From Candidula unifasciata (Eukaryota > Mollusca > Gastropoda > Stylommatophora > Geomitridae): DNA of 64,000 nucleotides. Under the pieces are notes generated by a model. The model was not told the DNA's origin and searched no databases. It was given only the letters and a program-made list of their open reading frames with translations. Positions 1 to 23,519 of this stretch are shown here, piece after piece. A program made the position numbers and the translations under genes. Each line of letters starts with the position of its first letter. The first letter of the stretch is position 1. Where the stretch lies: positions 186,001 through 250,000 of the forward strand of contig CAJHNH020007645.1 of the NCBI GenBank assembly GCA_905116865.2, in the 5' to 3' direction.

Positions 1-13
1 ACTCTTTTCTCTA

Positions 14-290
14 CTATAATGCCTCGCAGCCTCGGACAGGAAGAGATCTCCGGACCCGGCCGTACTGTTCGCTTCGAATATAACACTTTTTAATGTTTCC
101 GATATTTTTGCGGTTCATATTCTGCATGGTCGACTTCCGGAGGGTTACCGTTGTATCTGTAGAATACTGCATGGCCAAACAACTTGATCTGTTGTCTACC
201 GATAAAGTTCTGTATTGGGTTTGTGCCGACTCTCCTCCTGATATCACCGTTCCTAAGTCGGTCTTTCACAGTTACGCCTAGCATAGTGCA
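14..290 (-). pseudogene. LINE reverse-transcriptase C-terminal fragment
   Basis: The minus strand reads VKDRLRNGDIRRRVGT, then RQQIKLFGHAVF, the post-RT segment common to many LINE ORF2 proteins (R..D...R.GT.PI...I..RQ..WFGH). The frame breaks near 90. It is a short degraded relic, cut by the window edge or by decay. Confidence 0.55.
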
Positions 291-912
291 AAAAGATTTT
301 CATTTCTGTCGTGGCTATCGGATATGACTACTAAAATATTAAAACGTATGAGGTCCGTGGCAGACATAAAAAAGAGGAGGGATCAGTGGGTCTCATATCA
401 AAGGGGGAACCACTGCAATAAGCCATAGCCTAACTGCTCTGAGTTGGTGATACAAAACAAGTGGCGATCAATGGAAGTGATTACAGCATATCATAAACTG
501 CCACCCAATATAACAGACTTGTTACACGTCTCCTGAGACAGTTTAAGCCAGAGGATTACCTCTATCGTGTTTACCAGTGACTTAGGGTCTAATCCCACTT
601 CTTATCTGCACCATGTTCTCTGAGCATACACGTGTCTGATTGCTGTTATGTTGCACATATTCTCGCCTGGTAAGTGTAGGATCTATACCGCACCTCCAGA
701 TACTGATCTTTATCCAGGTTTTTTTTTTCTTTCCAGCTGCATTTCGCCCTCAGTGGAACCTTCACCTTCTGGTAAAGTGTTCGGCGTTAACATATTCTAG
801 ACCAGTGTTTGTTCAACGAGACTAAACTGGTAAGGTGGTCAAAATTACGCCGGCTACTTTTGCTCCACACAAAAATTTAACCAGTCAGCTAGTCAACCAG
901 CTAACCAACAAG
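291..912. other. No gene recognised; unique-looking sequence
   Basis: I see no coding signal here. A T-rich run (720-730) and short direct repeats (CCAACCAGCTAACCAACAAG-like) lead into the 57-bp tandem array. Confidence 0.4.
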
Positions 913-1595
913 CCAACCACTGTAACTTTGAATCTATACTTATTTGAAATTCATACAAACACCCTAGGTCCAACCACTGTAACTATAAATCTATACTTAT
1001 TTGAAACTCAGACAAACACCCTAGGTGCAACCACTGTAACTATAAATCTATACTTATTTGAAATTCAGACAAACACCCTAGGTCCAATCACTGTAACTAT
1101 AAATCTATTCTTTTTTTTTTAAATTCATATAAACACCCTAGGTCCAACCACTGTAACTATAAATCTATACTTATTTGAAACTCAGACAAACACCCTAGGT
1201 CCAACCACTGTAACTATCAATCTATTCTTATTTGAAATTCAGACAAACACCCTAGGTCCAACCACTTTAACTATAAATCTATACTGATTTGAAATTCAGA
1301 CAAACACCCTAGGTGCAACCACTGTAACTATAAATCTTTACATACTTGAAATTCAGATAAACACCATAGGTCTAACCACTGTAACTATAAATCTATAAAT
1401 ATTTGAAATTCAGACAAACACCCTAAGTCCAACCACTGTAACTATAAATCTATAAATATTTGAAATTCAGACAAACACACTAGGTCCAACCATTGTAACT
1501 ATAAATCTATACTTATTTGAAACTCAAACACCCTAGGTCCAACCACTGTAACTATAAATCTATAAATATTTGAAATTCAGACAAACACCCTAGGT
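913..1595 (+). repeat. 57-bp minisatellite, about 12 copies
   Basis: The unit starts CCAACCACTGTAACTATAAA and ends CAAACACCCTAGGT; copies start at 913, 970 and so on. Because 57 is a multiple of 3, a frame stays open across several copies, which is a repeat artefact and not a gene. Copies differ by point changes; one carries a T-run and one (about 1523) an 8-bp deletion. Confidence 0.95.
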
Positions 1596-1664
1596 AGTAC
1601 AAAGAATCTCATAATGGGTAACGTTCATTCGTCTGTGATTTTTCTCTAAGCTCATTCATTGGTG

Positions 1665-1916
1665 TCAATTCATGTTTAACTCTTCGACCGGACAGTGGTG
1701 TGCCTCCAACTTAGTTAGGTAATCAATCGACAGATTATCCTCATTGCACACAGAACAAGTGCATAAGCGCTTGGATCCCCACCCTAAGTATATCCCTCCA
1801 CTGTGTTTATAAAGTCTTCCTTCATTTCCAGCTTGGAAATTGTGACGGGTACCGTCAGTTTTTGAACTCTGCGCTGGCTGCTGAAGATGAGGACAGAGCA
1901 TGCATGGGAATGCCAC
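1665..1916 (-). other. Coding-like fragment with a C-x2-C-x-EDN motif, also present at 35.5 kb
   Basis: The minus-strand frame reads GWGSKRLCTCSVCNEDNLSI. A fragment at 35480-35590 reads SELVWTCPMCYEDNLLI in the same arrangement, and the DNA is also alike (GATTATCCTCAT then CTAAGTATATCC). Both look like remains of one repeated element or retrogene with a zinc-ribbon-like motif. I do not recognise the family. Confidence 0.3.
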
Positions 1917-3089
1917 GAGTGTTGTGATGTCAATTCTTGACTTAACTCAACTCACTTCCAGTTCCTAACACTTGAACAGAAGTATATGCATACATTCACA
2001 TCCAAATGAAATAACAATTACCAACGTGAAGCTATGGAAAACGATTCAAAGCAGAGAGGGTTGACTTCACTACACCGATTTGTAAACATTGCTCAGTTTC
2101 TATGTGAAGAATGACTAGTGAAAAACGTCACACATAGCACAAACTCAACAACTCCAGCGACCATCATTAGATGTATATACACAAGGCAGCACTGGTGGAA
2201 ACAAATACGTGTCCAGAAATAAACCCACGAAAAATGAGCTCGAGACATACGGCTTAACCACCTGGTCATAGAGACCTCCAAGAAAACAACAACCTGTGTT
2301 CGTGACTTGTTTCGCACTTCGTTCACACATACGAAGCAGGCTTCTTCAGGTTTTGCCACAAGACAAGAAAAATCCAGACGCAGTTCTAGCCTAGAAAAAT
2401 GTTCATAATCGATTAAAACACTGCATCCCGCAGACAATGAAAAACCTGTCAACTATTAAAGCCAGGATTGAATCTGAACCCTAGTGAAATTGCTTTCCGT
2501 TTTTAAGACCCTGCATGTTTACCCAGGTCAAAGATCGGCTCCGGGCAACCGATGAACGATAGTATTAAATCAGATCCGTGGAGGTTGAATGCTGCTTTAA
2601 GGTAACCATTTAGTGCCGTAAAATCAATGGATCCTAATTTGCTTGGTCAACTTGTGTTAACTATTCTTTTCGCAACGTAGGAACCGATGAAATAAAGCTT
2701 GGGAATGATGTATTACTCAGACTTATGAAAAGTTTAGAAAATTAATCTGCGCTGAACTGTTATTGCCTCTTCAGCTGCTTGTGTGTGGACAATCGCGTTA
2801 GGACGAGAATGGAGTGGTACGCCGGGAATAGGAAGTTTAGTCCACTTTGATCTTTAATATTTTTTTCAATATATTATTAACCGCCCCCCCCCCTTTTTTT
2901 TAACAGTATTATAACCTACTAAAAATGGCTTATACAGCCTTAACAAACTTAAAACGGAAGACTAGTTTAAGCAAATTCTGCTTCTGTTTCTTTTTAAACT
3001 TAAATGCATTATACCTGTCGATGTCAGTCGCTTGTGTGTTTCGTTATTCCGAGTTATCCCAATGATGCTAGCTGCTGGCGATTTGGCAG
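1917..3089. other. No gene recognised
   Basis: Mixed unique sequence, with a poly-C/poly-T junction at 2883-2900. A 119-codon minus-strand frame at 2093-2452 has no recognisable motif and is not supported. Confidence 0.35.
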
Positions 3090-3240
3090 CAGACTGCCTT
3101 GTGTTGATTTCGACAGGGGTGTCGAGAACCGAGAGTAGGCAATGACAAACTACCGAACGTAAAACTTCCCAGTAAAACCACAGACAGCCAACGAATGCTG
3201 GGGTTGGTTGCAGCCAGGGATATGATACAGAGATGCGACC
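3090..3240 (+). mobile_element. SINE-B fragment (3' part)
   Basis: Shares CTTGTGTTGATTTCGACAG, AATGACAAACTACCGAACGT and GCTGGGGTTGGTT with the fuller copies at 15917 and 16404. The tRNA-like head is missing. Confidence 0.55.
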
Positions 3241-3799
3241 GCATCAGGCGACACCGTTACGAATACGTCATAAGCAGCGAAAGCAAACTACAGTTTGAAC
3301 CTTTGATCTAACAGGGCCAAGCTATTAGGGGTGGCATTTGGAAAACCTGCATCATACGGAGACAATCTAGGACTGGTTGCATCATCCTGTAATTGATAGG
3401 CAACTAACTTCAACAATACACAGATGGTAAGACGTTTGCCAATACCGGGTGATGACTGTGAATATGCACCCTTAACCAGACTGCAAGAACAACATGTTAA
3501 AGGTTTGTGGCCAGACGAGCGATGTGCAGGAAGCCAACGAAGAGTAAGAAACAAACACAAAACTGGTGTCATCAGTCGCTACTGAAGAGGGAATTCGAGC
3601 ACCTGTGGACTTAATGGTTCGATATGCAGTGAGGCTAATTTGTCAGCTAACTAACACTGTACTGTATCCGTGTCTGTCTGTGTGTCGGTGAATCTTGACT
3701 TAGATATGAAAAGACAGACACACTAACGCCAGATTGCCAGTTAGTCACTAAATTAAAGTGGTGCACTGAAAAAGATAAGATACTGTAAACTTTTAACAC

Positions 3800-3950
3800 T
3801 GAAGTCGACTGTCTTGTCTTAAAGTGAACACGAATGTTTGTTTAGTTTAATTGTGAACTCGACTGTTTTGTCTAAATGTAAACACGAATGCTTTGTTTCA
3901 TTGTAAAGTCGACTGTTTTGTCTAAATGTTGACACGAAAGTTTCGTTTTT
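3800..3950 (+). repeat. ~50-bp tandem repeat, about 3 copies
   Basis: Three successive copies of a unit containing GTCGACTGTTTTGTCTAAAT and ACACGAATG. It lies just before the large 34-bp array. Confidence 0.7.
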
Positions 3951-3989
3951 TTCTTTTTCTCAAGGCATAATTTGTTGTCCTTCACTGAT

Positions 3990-6900
3990 GTAATAGATAC
4001 TTTATGGTGCGTACCGACACCTTTTATTAGACACTATATGGTGAGAACAAGCACCTTTTATTAGACACTATGTGGTGAGAACAAGCACCTTTTATTAGAC
4101 ACTATATGGTGAGAACCGGCACCTTTTATTAGACACTATATGGTGAGAACCGGCACCTTTTATTAGACACTATGTGGTGAGAACAAGCACCTTTTATTAG
4201 ACACTATGTGGTGAGAACAGGCACCTTTTATTAGACACTATGTGGTGAGAACCGGCAACTTTTATTAGACACTATATGGTGAGAAAAGGTACCTTTTATT
4301 ATACACTATGTGGTGAGAACCGGCACCTTTTATTAGACACTATGTGGTGAGAACAGGCACCTTTTATTAGACACTATGTGGTGAGAACCGGCAACTTTTA
4401 TTAGACACTATGTGGTGAGAACCTGCAACTTTTATTAGACACTATATGGTGAGAACAGGCAACTTTTATTAGACACTATGTGGTCAGAACAAGCATCTTT
4501 TATTAGACACTATGTGGTGAGAACAACCACCTTTTATTAGACACTATGTGGTGAGAACAGGCAACTTTTATTAGACACTATGTGGTGAGAACAGGTACCT
4601 TTTATTAGACACTATGTGGTGAGAACAGGTACCTTTTATTAGACACTATGTGGTGTGAACAACCACCTTTTATTAGACACTATGTGGTGAGAACAGGTAC
4701 CTTTTAATAGACACTATGTGGTGAGAACAGGTACCTTTTATTAGACACTATGTGGTGTGAACAACCACCTTTTATTAGACACTATGTGGTGAGAACAGGT
4801 ACCTTTTATTAGACACTATATGGTGAGAACAGGTACCTTTTATTAGACACTATGTGGTGAGAACAGGTACCTTTTATTAGACACTATATGGTGAGAACAG
4901 GTACCTTTTATTAGACACTATGTGGTGAGAACAGGTACCTTTTATTAGACACTATATGGTGAGAACAGGTACCTTTTATTAGACACTATGTGGTGAGAAC
5001 AGGTACCTTTTTTTAGACACTATGTGGTGAGAACAGGTACCTTTTATTAGACACTATGTGGTGTGAACAACCACCTTTTATTAGACACTATGTGGTGAGA
5101 ACAGGCACCTTTTATTAGACACTATGTGGTGAGAACAGGCACCTTTTATTAGACACTATGTGGTGAGAACAGGTACATTTTATTAGACACTATGTGGTGA
5201 GAACAAGCACCTTTTATTAGACACTATATGGTGAGAACAAGCACCTTTTATTAGACACTATATGGTGTGAACAAGCACCTTTTATTAGGCACTATATGAT
5301 GAGAACCGGCACCTTTTATTAGACACTATGTGGTGAGAACCGGCACCTTTTATTAGACACTATGTGGTGAGAACAAGCACCTTTTATTAGACACTATGTG
5401 GTGAGAACAGGCACCTTTTATTAGACACTATGTGGTGAGGACCGGCACCTTTTATTAGACACTATGTGGTGAGAACAGGCAATTTTTATTAGACACTATG
5501 TGGTGAGAACAGGCACCTTTTATTAGACACTATGTGGTGAGAACAGGCACCTTTTATTAGACACTATGTGGTGAGAACAAGCATCTTTTATTAGACACTA
5601 TATGATGAGAACAAGCATCTTTTATTAGACACTATGTGGTGAGAAAAAGCATCTTTTATTAGACACTATGTGGTGAGAACAGGTACCTTTTATTATACAC
5701 TATGTGGTGAGAACCGGCACCTTTTATTAGACACTATGTGGTGAGAACAGGTACCTTTTATTAGACACTATATGGTGAGAACAGGTACCTTTTATTAGAC
5801 ACTATATGGTGAGAACCGGCACCTTTTATTAGACACTATATGGTGAGAACAGGTACCTTTTATTAGACACTATATGGTGAGAACAGGTACCTTTTATTAG
5901 ACACTATGTGGTGAGAACAGGTACCTTTTATTAGACACTATGTGGTGAGAACAGGTACCTTTTATTAGACACTATGTGGTGAGAACAGGTACCTTTTATT
6001 AGACACTATGTGGTGAGAACAGGTACCTTTTATTAGACACTATGTGGTGAGAACAGGTACCTTTTATTAGACACTATATGGTGAGAACAGGTACCTTTTA
6101 TTAGACACTATATGGTGAGAACAGGTACCTTTTATTAGACACTATGTGGTGAGAACAGGTACCTTTTATTAGACACTATGTGGTGAGAACAGGTACCTTT
6201 TATTAGACACTATGTGGTGAGAACAGGTACCTTTTATTAGACACTATATGGTGAGAACAGGTACCTTTTATTAGACACTATTTGGTGAGAACAGGTACCT
6301 TTTATTAGACACTATGTGGTGAGAACAGGTACCTTTTATTAGACACTATGTGGTGAGAACAGGTACCTTTTATTAGACACTATGTGGTGAGAACAAGCAT
6401 CTTTTATTAGACACTATGTGGTGAGAACAGGTACTTTTTATTAGACACTATGTGGTGAGAACAGGTACCTTTTATTAGACACTATGTGGTGAGAACAGGT
6501 AATTTTTATTAGACACTATGAGGTGAGAACAAGCATCTTTTATTAGACACTATATGGTGAGAACAGGTACCTTTTATTAGACACTATATGGTGAGAACAA
6601 GCACCTTTTATTAGACACTATATGGTGAGAACAAGCACCTTTTATTAGACACTATATGGTGAGAACAAGCACCTTTTATTAGACACTATGTGGTGAGAAC
6701 AGGTACCTTTTATTATACACTATATGGTGAGAACAGGTACCTTTTATTAGACACTATGTGGTGAGAACAAGCACCTTTTATTAGACACTATATGGTGAGA
6801 ACAGGTACCTTTTATTAGACACTATGTGGTGAGAACAAGCAACTTTTATTAGATACTATGTGGTGAGAACAGGTACCTTTTATTAGACACTCTGTGGTGA

Positions 6901-9735
6901 GAACAGGTACCTTTTATTAGACACTATGTGGTGAGAACAGGTACCTTTTATTAGACACTATATGATGAGAACAAGCATCTTTTATTAGACACTATGTGGT
7001 GAGAACAAGCACCTTTTATTAGACACTATGTGGTGAAAACAGGCATTTTTTATTAGACACTATATGATGAGAACAACCACCTTTTATTAGACACTATATG
7101 GTGAGAACAAGCACCTTTTATTAGACACTATATGGTGAGAACAAGCACCTTTTATTAGACACTATATGATGAGAACCGGCACCTTTTTTTAGACACTATG
7201 TGGTGAGAACCGGCACCTTTTATTAGACACTATGTGGTGAGAACAGGCACCTTTTATTAGACACTATGTGGTGAGAACAGGTACCTTTTATTAGACACTA
7301 TGTGGTGAGAACAAGCACCTTTTATTAGACACTATGTGGTGAGAACAAGCACCTTTTATTAGACACTATGTGGTGAGAACAAGCACCTTTTATTAGACAC
7401 TATATGGTGAGAACAGGCACCTTTTATTAGACACTGTATGGTGAGAACAAGCACCTTTTATTAGACACTATATGGTGAGAACAAGCACCTTTTATTAGAC
7501 ACTATATGATGAGAACCGGCACCTTTTATTAGACACTATGTGGTGAGAACCGGCACCTTTTATTAGACACTATGTGGTGAGAACAAGCACCTTATATTAG
7601 ACACTTTGTGGTGAGAACAGGCACCTTTTATTAGACACTATATGGTGAGGACCGGCACCTTTTATTAGACACTATGTAGTGAGAACAGGCGCCTTTTATT
7701 AGACACTATGTGGTGAGAACAGGCACCTTTTATTAGACACTATATGATGAGAACAAGCATCTTTTATTAGACACTATGTGGTGAGAAAAAGCATCTTTTA
7801 TTAGACACTATGTGGTGAGAACAGGTACCTTTTATTATACACTATGTGGTGAGAACCGGCACCTTTTATTAGACACTATATGGTGAGAACAGGTACCTTT
7901 TATTAGACACTATATGGTGAGAACAGGTACCTTTTATTAGACACTATATGGTGAGAACCGGCACCTTTTATTAGACACTATATGGTGAGAACAGGTACCT
8001 TTTATTAGACACTATATGGTGAGAACAGGTACCTTTTATTAGACACTATGTGGTGAGAATAGGTACCTTTTATTAGACACTATATGGTGAGAACAGGTAC
8101 CTTTTATTAGACACTATATGGTGAGAACAGGTACCTTTTATTAGACACTATATGGTGAGAACAGGTACCTTTTATTAGACACTATATGGTGAGAACAGGT
8201 ACCTTTTATTAGACACTATGTGGTGAGAACAGGTACCTTTTATTAGACACTATATGGTGAGAACAGGTACCTTTTATTAGACACTTTGTGGTGAGAACAG
8301 GTACCTTTTATTAGACACTATGTGATGAGAACAGGTACCTTTTATTAGACACTATGTGGTGAGAACAGGTACCTTTTATTAGACACTATGTGGTGAGAAC
8401 AAGCATCTTTTATTAGACACTATGTGGTGAGAACAGGTACTTTTTATTAGACACTATGTGGTGAGAACAGGTACCTTTTATTAGACACTATGTGGTGAGA
8501 ACAGGTACCTTTTATTAGACACTATGTGGTGAGAACAAGCATCTTTTATTAGACACTATATGGTGAGAACAGGTACCTTTTATTAGACACTATATGGTGA
8601 GAACAAGCACCTTTTATTAGACACTATATGGTGAGAACAAGCACCTTTTATTAGACACTATATCGTGAGAACAAGCACCTTTAATTAGACACTATATGGT
8701 GAGAACAAGCACCTTTTATTAGACACTATATGGTGAGAACAAGCACTTTTTATTAGACACTATATGGTGAGAACAGGTACCTTTTATTAGACACTATGTG
8801 GTGAGAACAAGCACCTTTTATTAGACACTATGTTGTGAGAACAGGTACCTTTTATTATACACTAGGTGGTGAGAACCGGCACCTTTTATTAGACACTATA
8901 TGGTGAGAACAGGTACCTTTTATTAGACACTATATGGTGAGAACAGGTACCTTTTATTAGACACTATGTGGTGAGAACAGGTACCTTTTATTAGACACTA
9001 TATGGTGAGAACAGGTACCTTTTATTAGACACTATATGGTGAGAACAGGTACCTTTTATTAGACACTATGTGGTGAGAACAGGTACCTTTTATTAGACAC
9101 TATATGGTGAGAACAGGTACCTTTTATTAGACACTATATAGTGAGAACAGGTACCTTTTATTAGACACTATATGGTGAGAACAGGTACCTTTTATTAGAC
9201 ACTATATGGTGAGAACAGGTACCTTTTATTAGACACTATATGGTAAGAACAGGTACCTTTTATTAGACACTATATGGTGAGAACAGGTACCTTTTATTAG
9301 ACACTCTGTGGTGAGAACAGGTACCTTTTATTAGACACTATATGATGAGAACAAGCATCTTTTATTAGACACTATGTGGTGAGAACAAGCACCTTTTATT
9401 AGACACTATGTGGTGAGAACAGGCATTTTTTATTAGACACTATATGATGAGAACAGGCACCTTTTATTAGACACTATATGGTGAGAACAAGCACCTTTTA
9501 TTAGACACTATGTGGTGAGAACAGGCACTTTTTATTAGACACTATGTGGTGAGAACAGGCACCTTTTATTAGACACTATGTGGTAAGAACAACCACCTTT
9601 TATTAGACACTATATGATGAGAACCGGCACCTTTTATTAGACACTATGTGGTGAGAACCGGCACCTTTTATTAGACACTATATGGTGAGAACAGGCACCT
9701 TTTATTAGACACTATGTGGTGAGAACAGGCACCTT
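3990..9735 (+). repeat. 34-bp minisatellite array, ~5.75 kb, about 168 copies
   Basis: The unit contains CTTTTATTAGACACTATGTG then GTGAGAACAGGTAC; variable bases define AGGTAC, AAGCAC, CCGGCAC and AACCAC subtypes. The first unit (about 3990-4020) reads TTTATGGTGCGTACC, like units of the second array at 60 kb. Blocks of subtypes recur at whole multiples of 34: the variant GAGAAAAAGCATC at 5641 and 7783 (2142 bp = 63 x 34), and ATGATGAGAACCGGCACC at 5296 and 7506 (65 x 34). So multi-kilobase segments were duplicated as well as single units. No spacers occur, so this is not a CRISPR. Confidence 0.97.
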
Positions 9736-9837
9736 TTTGTCCTGAAAAAAGTCCTGAGCCTTGATAGTATGATGAGCAAAGTCAAGGACTTTCCTGCCTG
9801 GAGACGCACTGGGTATATTGTCCTTGTCACGTCTTAC

Positions 9838-9960
9838 TGGTAGTCCTGGTGGCATGGTGGCCAGAAGCTCGTCTTGCGGCTTGAAGATCTAGGGTTCAAA
9901 TCTTTATCGAGGATGATTTGCTTTTTTTTCTTCAAAATTGACCTCGGATGATTACTAGTT
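9838..9960 (+). mobile_element. Degraded 5' part of a tRNA-type SINE (SINE-A)
   Basis: Resembles the head of the SINEs at 14110 and 14882: GGTGGCATGGTGGCCAGAAG (A-box side), AGGGTTCAAATC (B box) and TTTTTTCTTCAAAATTGACC. Confidence 0.4.
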
Positions 9961-10189
9961 TACGTCGTGAGAAGTAAAGTTGGCCAGCCTCATATTGTAG
10001 TCTCATTTAATCCGGTTCTAAACGATTTCCTACAGTGGCGTATCTAAATATTGTGCTCATAAGTCTTCCTGTTAACATATTTGTGTCTGTGGTCAATATT
10101 TTCATTATAGCTTACAGATATTTTCTCGTAATAGGATTACACGATATCGGAGTGAAGCTGTGTGAAGCTCGTTCGTTGCCGTCTGCTAT

Positions 10190-11540
10190 GTCAAGATCAT
10201 CATCATCATCATCATCATCATCCATTGTGTGCCGTTAGATGGCATATAGGGTTCACATTCGATTCTTTCACTCCGCTCTATTGCATGCAACTTTCTCTAG
10301 TTCTGACATGGAGTTTAGCCCGGCACCAGCGTTGTTAGCCTCTGGTAATAAAATTCCTCTTAATGTTTCCCTTGGAGGTCCTCTTGTTCTCCCACCCTTT
10401 GTTTCCCGTTTCTGTGCTTGTTTTGTAATTCTTTGCTCATTAGGTCTTAGAGTGTGTCCAATATTTCTCCACCTTCTTTGTCTTACTGCAGTCAGTGCAG
10501 ATTTTTGTCCCGACATTTCTCTTATCTCCTCATCCTTTTTTAATTCATCCCGTTTTATGTGCATGATTGTTTTTCTCAGATTTTTGTTTTCAAATACATT
10601 TAATTTTTGTTCCATATCTTTGGTGGTTCTCCAGCTGTCGCTGTTATATATTAGAACTGAAATAACATTAGAACTGAAATAACATTAGAACTGAAATAAC
10701 ATTAGAACTGAAATAACATTAGAACTGAAATAACATTAGAACTGAAATAACATTAGAACTGAAATAACAGTAGAACTGAAATAACATTAGAACTGAAATA
10801 ACATTAGAACTGAAATAACTTTAGAACTGAAATAACATTAGAACTGAAATAACAGTAGAACTGAAATAACATTAGAACTGAAATAACATTAGAACTGAGA
10901 TAACATTAGAACTGAAATAACATTAGAACTGAAATAACATTAGAACTGAAATAACATTAGAACTGAAATAACATTAGAACTGAAATAACATTAGAACTGA
11001 AATAACATTAGAACTGAAATAACATTAGAACTGAGATAACATTAGAACTGAAATAACATTAGAACTGAGATAACATTAGAACTGAGATAACATTAGAACT
11101 GAAATAACATTAGAACTGAAATAACATTAGAATTGAGATAACATTAGAACTGAAATAACATTAGAACTGAGATAACATTAGAACTGAGATAACATTAGAA
11201 CTAAAGATTCATAATTTGGTATTAAAGATGTATAAGTTGGAGTTTTATATTTTATTAGGTCTTTAAAAGAATGTTATTGCTTTGTCAATGCATAATTTTC
11301 TCCGTTGTGTCTCCTTGAGAGTCAAATCTGCTACCCAAAAAGGTGAAACAGTCCGTTTTTTTCCCCCTAACAAGATATCTGCATGATCTGTTGTTGGTAT
11401 CTTTATTATGTTTGTTTTCTCATACATTATTTACAGCCCTATTTGTGTTGCTGTAGGCGACAAAATGTCTGTTTTTCTGTGCATGTCTTTGTTATTTTGG
11501 CTTAACAGAAACAATATCATCCTGTCAAGATAAGAGATAT
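10190..11540 (-). mobile_element. LINE-B copy 1 (3' half of ORF2), split by a 17-bp array
   Basis: On the minus strand a frame (10615-10268) reads MEQKLNVFENKNLRKTI, then RRWRNIGHTLRPNEQ and WRNRTQ-like ends, the post-RT domain of an RTE-like LINE. The upstream part (11210-11540) is homologous to the second copy at 18100-18430. The 3' end is a (GAT)n-type tail at 10196-10222. The 17-bp array at 10651-11203 lies inside the coding region and disrupts it. Confidence 0.75.
10651..11203 (+). repeat. 17-bp minisatellite, about 32 copies, born inside a LINE
   Basis: The unit is TTAGAACTGAAATAACA with few variants (GAGAT for GAAAT, CAG for CAT). The minus-strand sense is part of the RT segment reading SSNVISVLIYNSDSW. 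The sister LINE at 18083-18115 has the same stretch with under two copies of the unit. Confidence 0.95.
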
Positions 11541-11589
11541 TATAACCAGCTGCCTTTAAACTGAAGAACCCTTTGCGTTCAGAGCCAGA

Positions 11590-11795
11590 CCTATATTTTA
11601 CAGACCAATAGTCACTCAGTGGGGTTTGTGGTTAGCCTCACTTACTTCCCAAGACTTTATCTGGAGCCCATTTAAGGCTGGATCGAGATGGGAGCCAGGG
11701 TCATTTGTGAAAATAAAAAGTTCGGCTCCTTGCGGATTTGAGCTTACTACCTTTGGATCGGACGGCTAACGTCGCTGTACCACGGGAGCTCTCAT
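11590..11795 (-). mobile_element. SINE-A copy (minus orientation)
   Basis: Shares AGACCTATATTTTACAGACC, AAGGCTGGATCGA and the tRNA-like 5' end (ending CACGGGAGCTC on +) with the other copies. It is diverged. Confidence 0.65.
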
Positions 11796-12367
11796 GCAAG
11801 AGGCAGATCTGTTATTTAACTAATACATGAATTTGTCATTGTTATAAAGTAAATGACTCACAACATATAACTCGCTAGCGGTTTCGCTTCTTTTGTAATT
11901 TATAAGTATTTCTACACATAATTTGTTTTATTCAGTCTTACTTCCGGTCAAGAAAGCGAGGCAAGGGGATGTTTGCATCCCCCCCCCTTCTCCCCCCCCC
12001 CCACCCCCACCCCCAGCATCTAACCGGGGTCAGTTTCCAACATACTAGAGTGGAAATTGTGTTAAACTGGTCTGAATATGATAGTCTAGCTCAAGTGTGA
12101 CCTTCTATGAAGTTTGAAAACACCATGAGTGGTCTAGCAAACCGACAATGGTTTTATTTTTATTTTTTAAAGTGCTCGTAGAAAATGAAGAGATTTCACC
12201 GACTGACTAGAATGGCCCGTTTTAGAGATCGTTTCCTCCTCTGACGCTTTGCAAGAGTAGAGAAAAGAAAGAAGTCTTACCGTATATGACCCAAATGCAA
12301 CAAATGTCTTGTCTTGAGACACGATTTCTGGCTGCTAGATCTATTGATAAACTATCAGGGAACAAAC
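11796..12367. other. Upstream region of the ShK gene; no TATA recognised
   Basis: The promoter should lie here or further upstream. A poly-C/ACCCCC tract occupies 11977-12016. I see no reliable core promoter motif. Confidence 0.3.
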
Positions 12368-23472
<11,105 letters not shown>

Positions 23473-23511
23473 TTGCTCACACGATACGATGCAACTGGTT
23501 TCTGAATTACT

Positions 23512-23517
23512 AATAAA
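23512..23517 (+). promoter_or_regulatory. Poly(A) signal of the ShK gene
   Basis: AATAAA about 40 bp after the TAG stop, within AT-rich sequence, with a TG-rich stretch (23565-23590) as a possible downstream element. Confidence 0.6.
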
Positions 23518-23519
23518 AT

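Noticed and set aside
3990..9735. CRISPR-like repeat array
   Set aside because: The 34-bp units are contiguous with no unique spacers, and the context is an intron-bearing animal genome.
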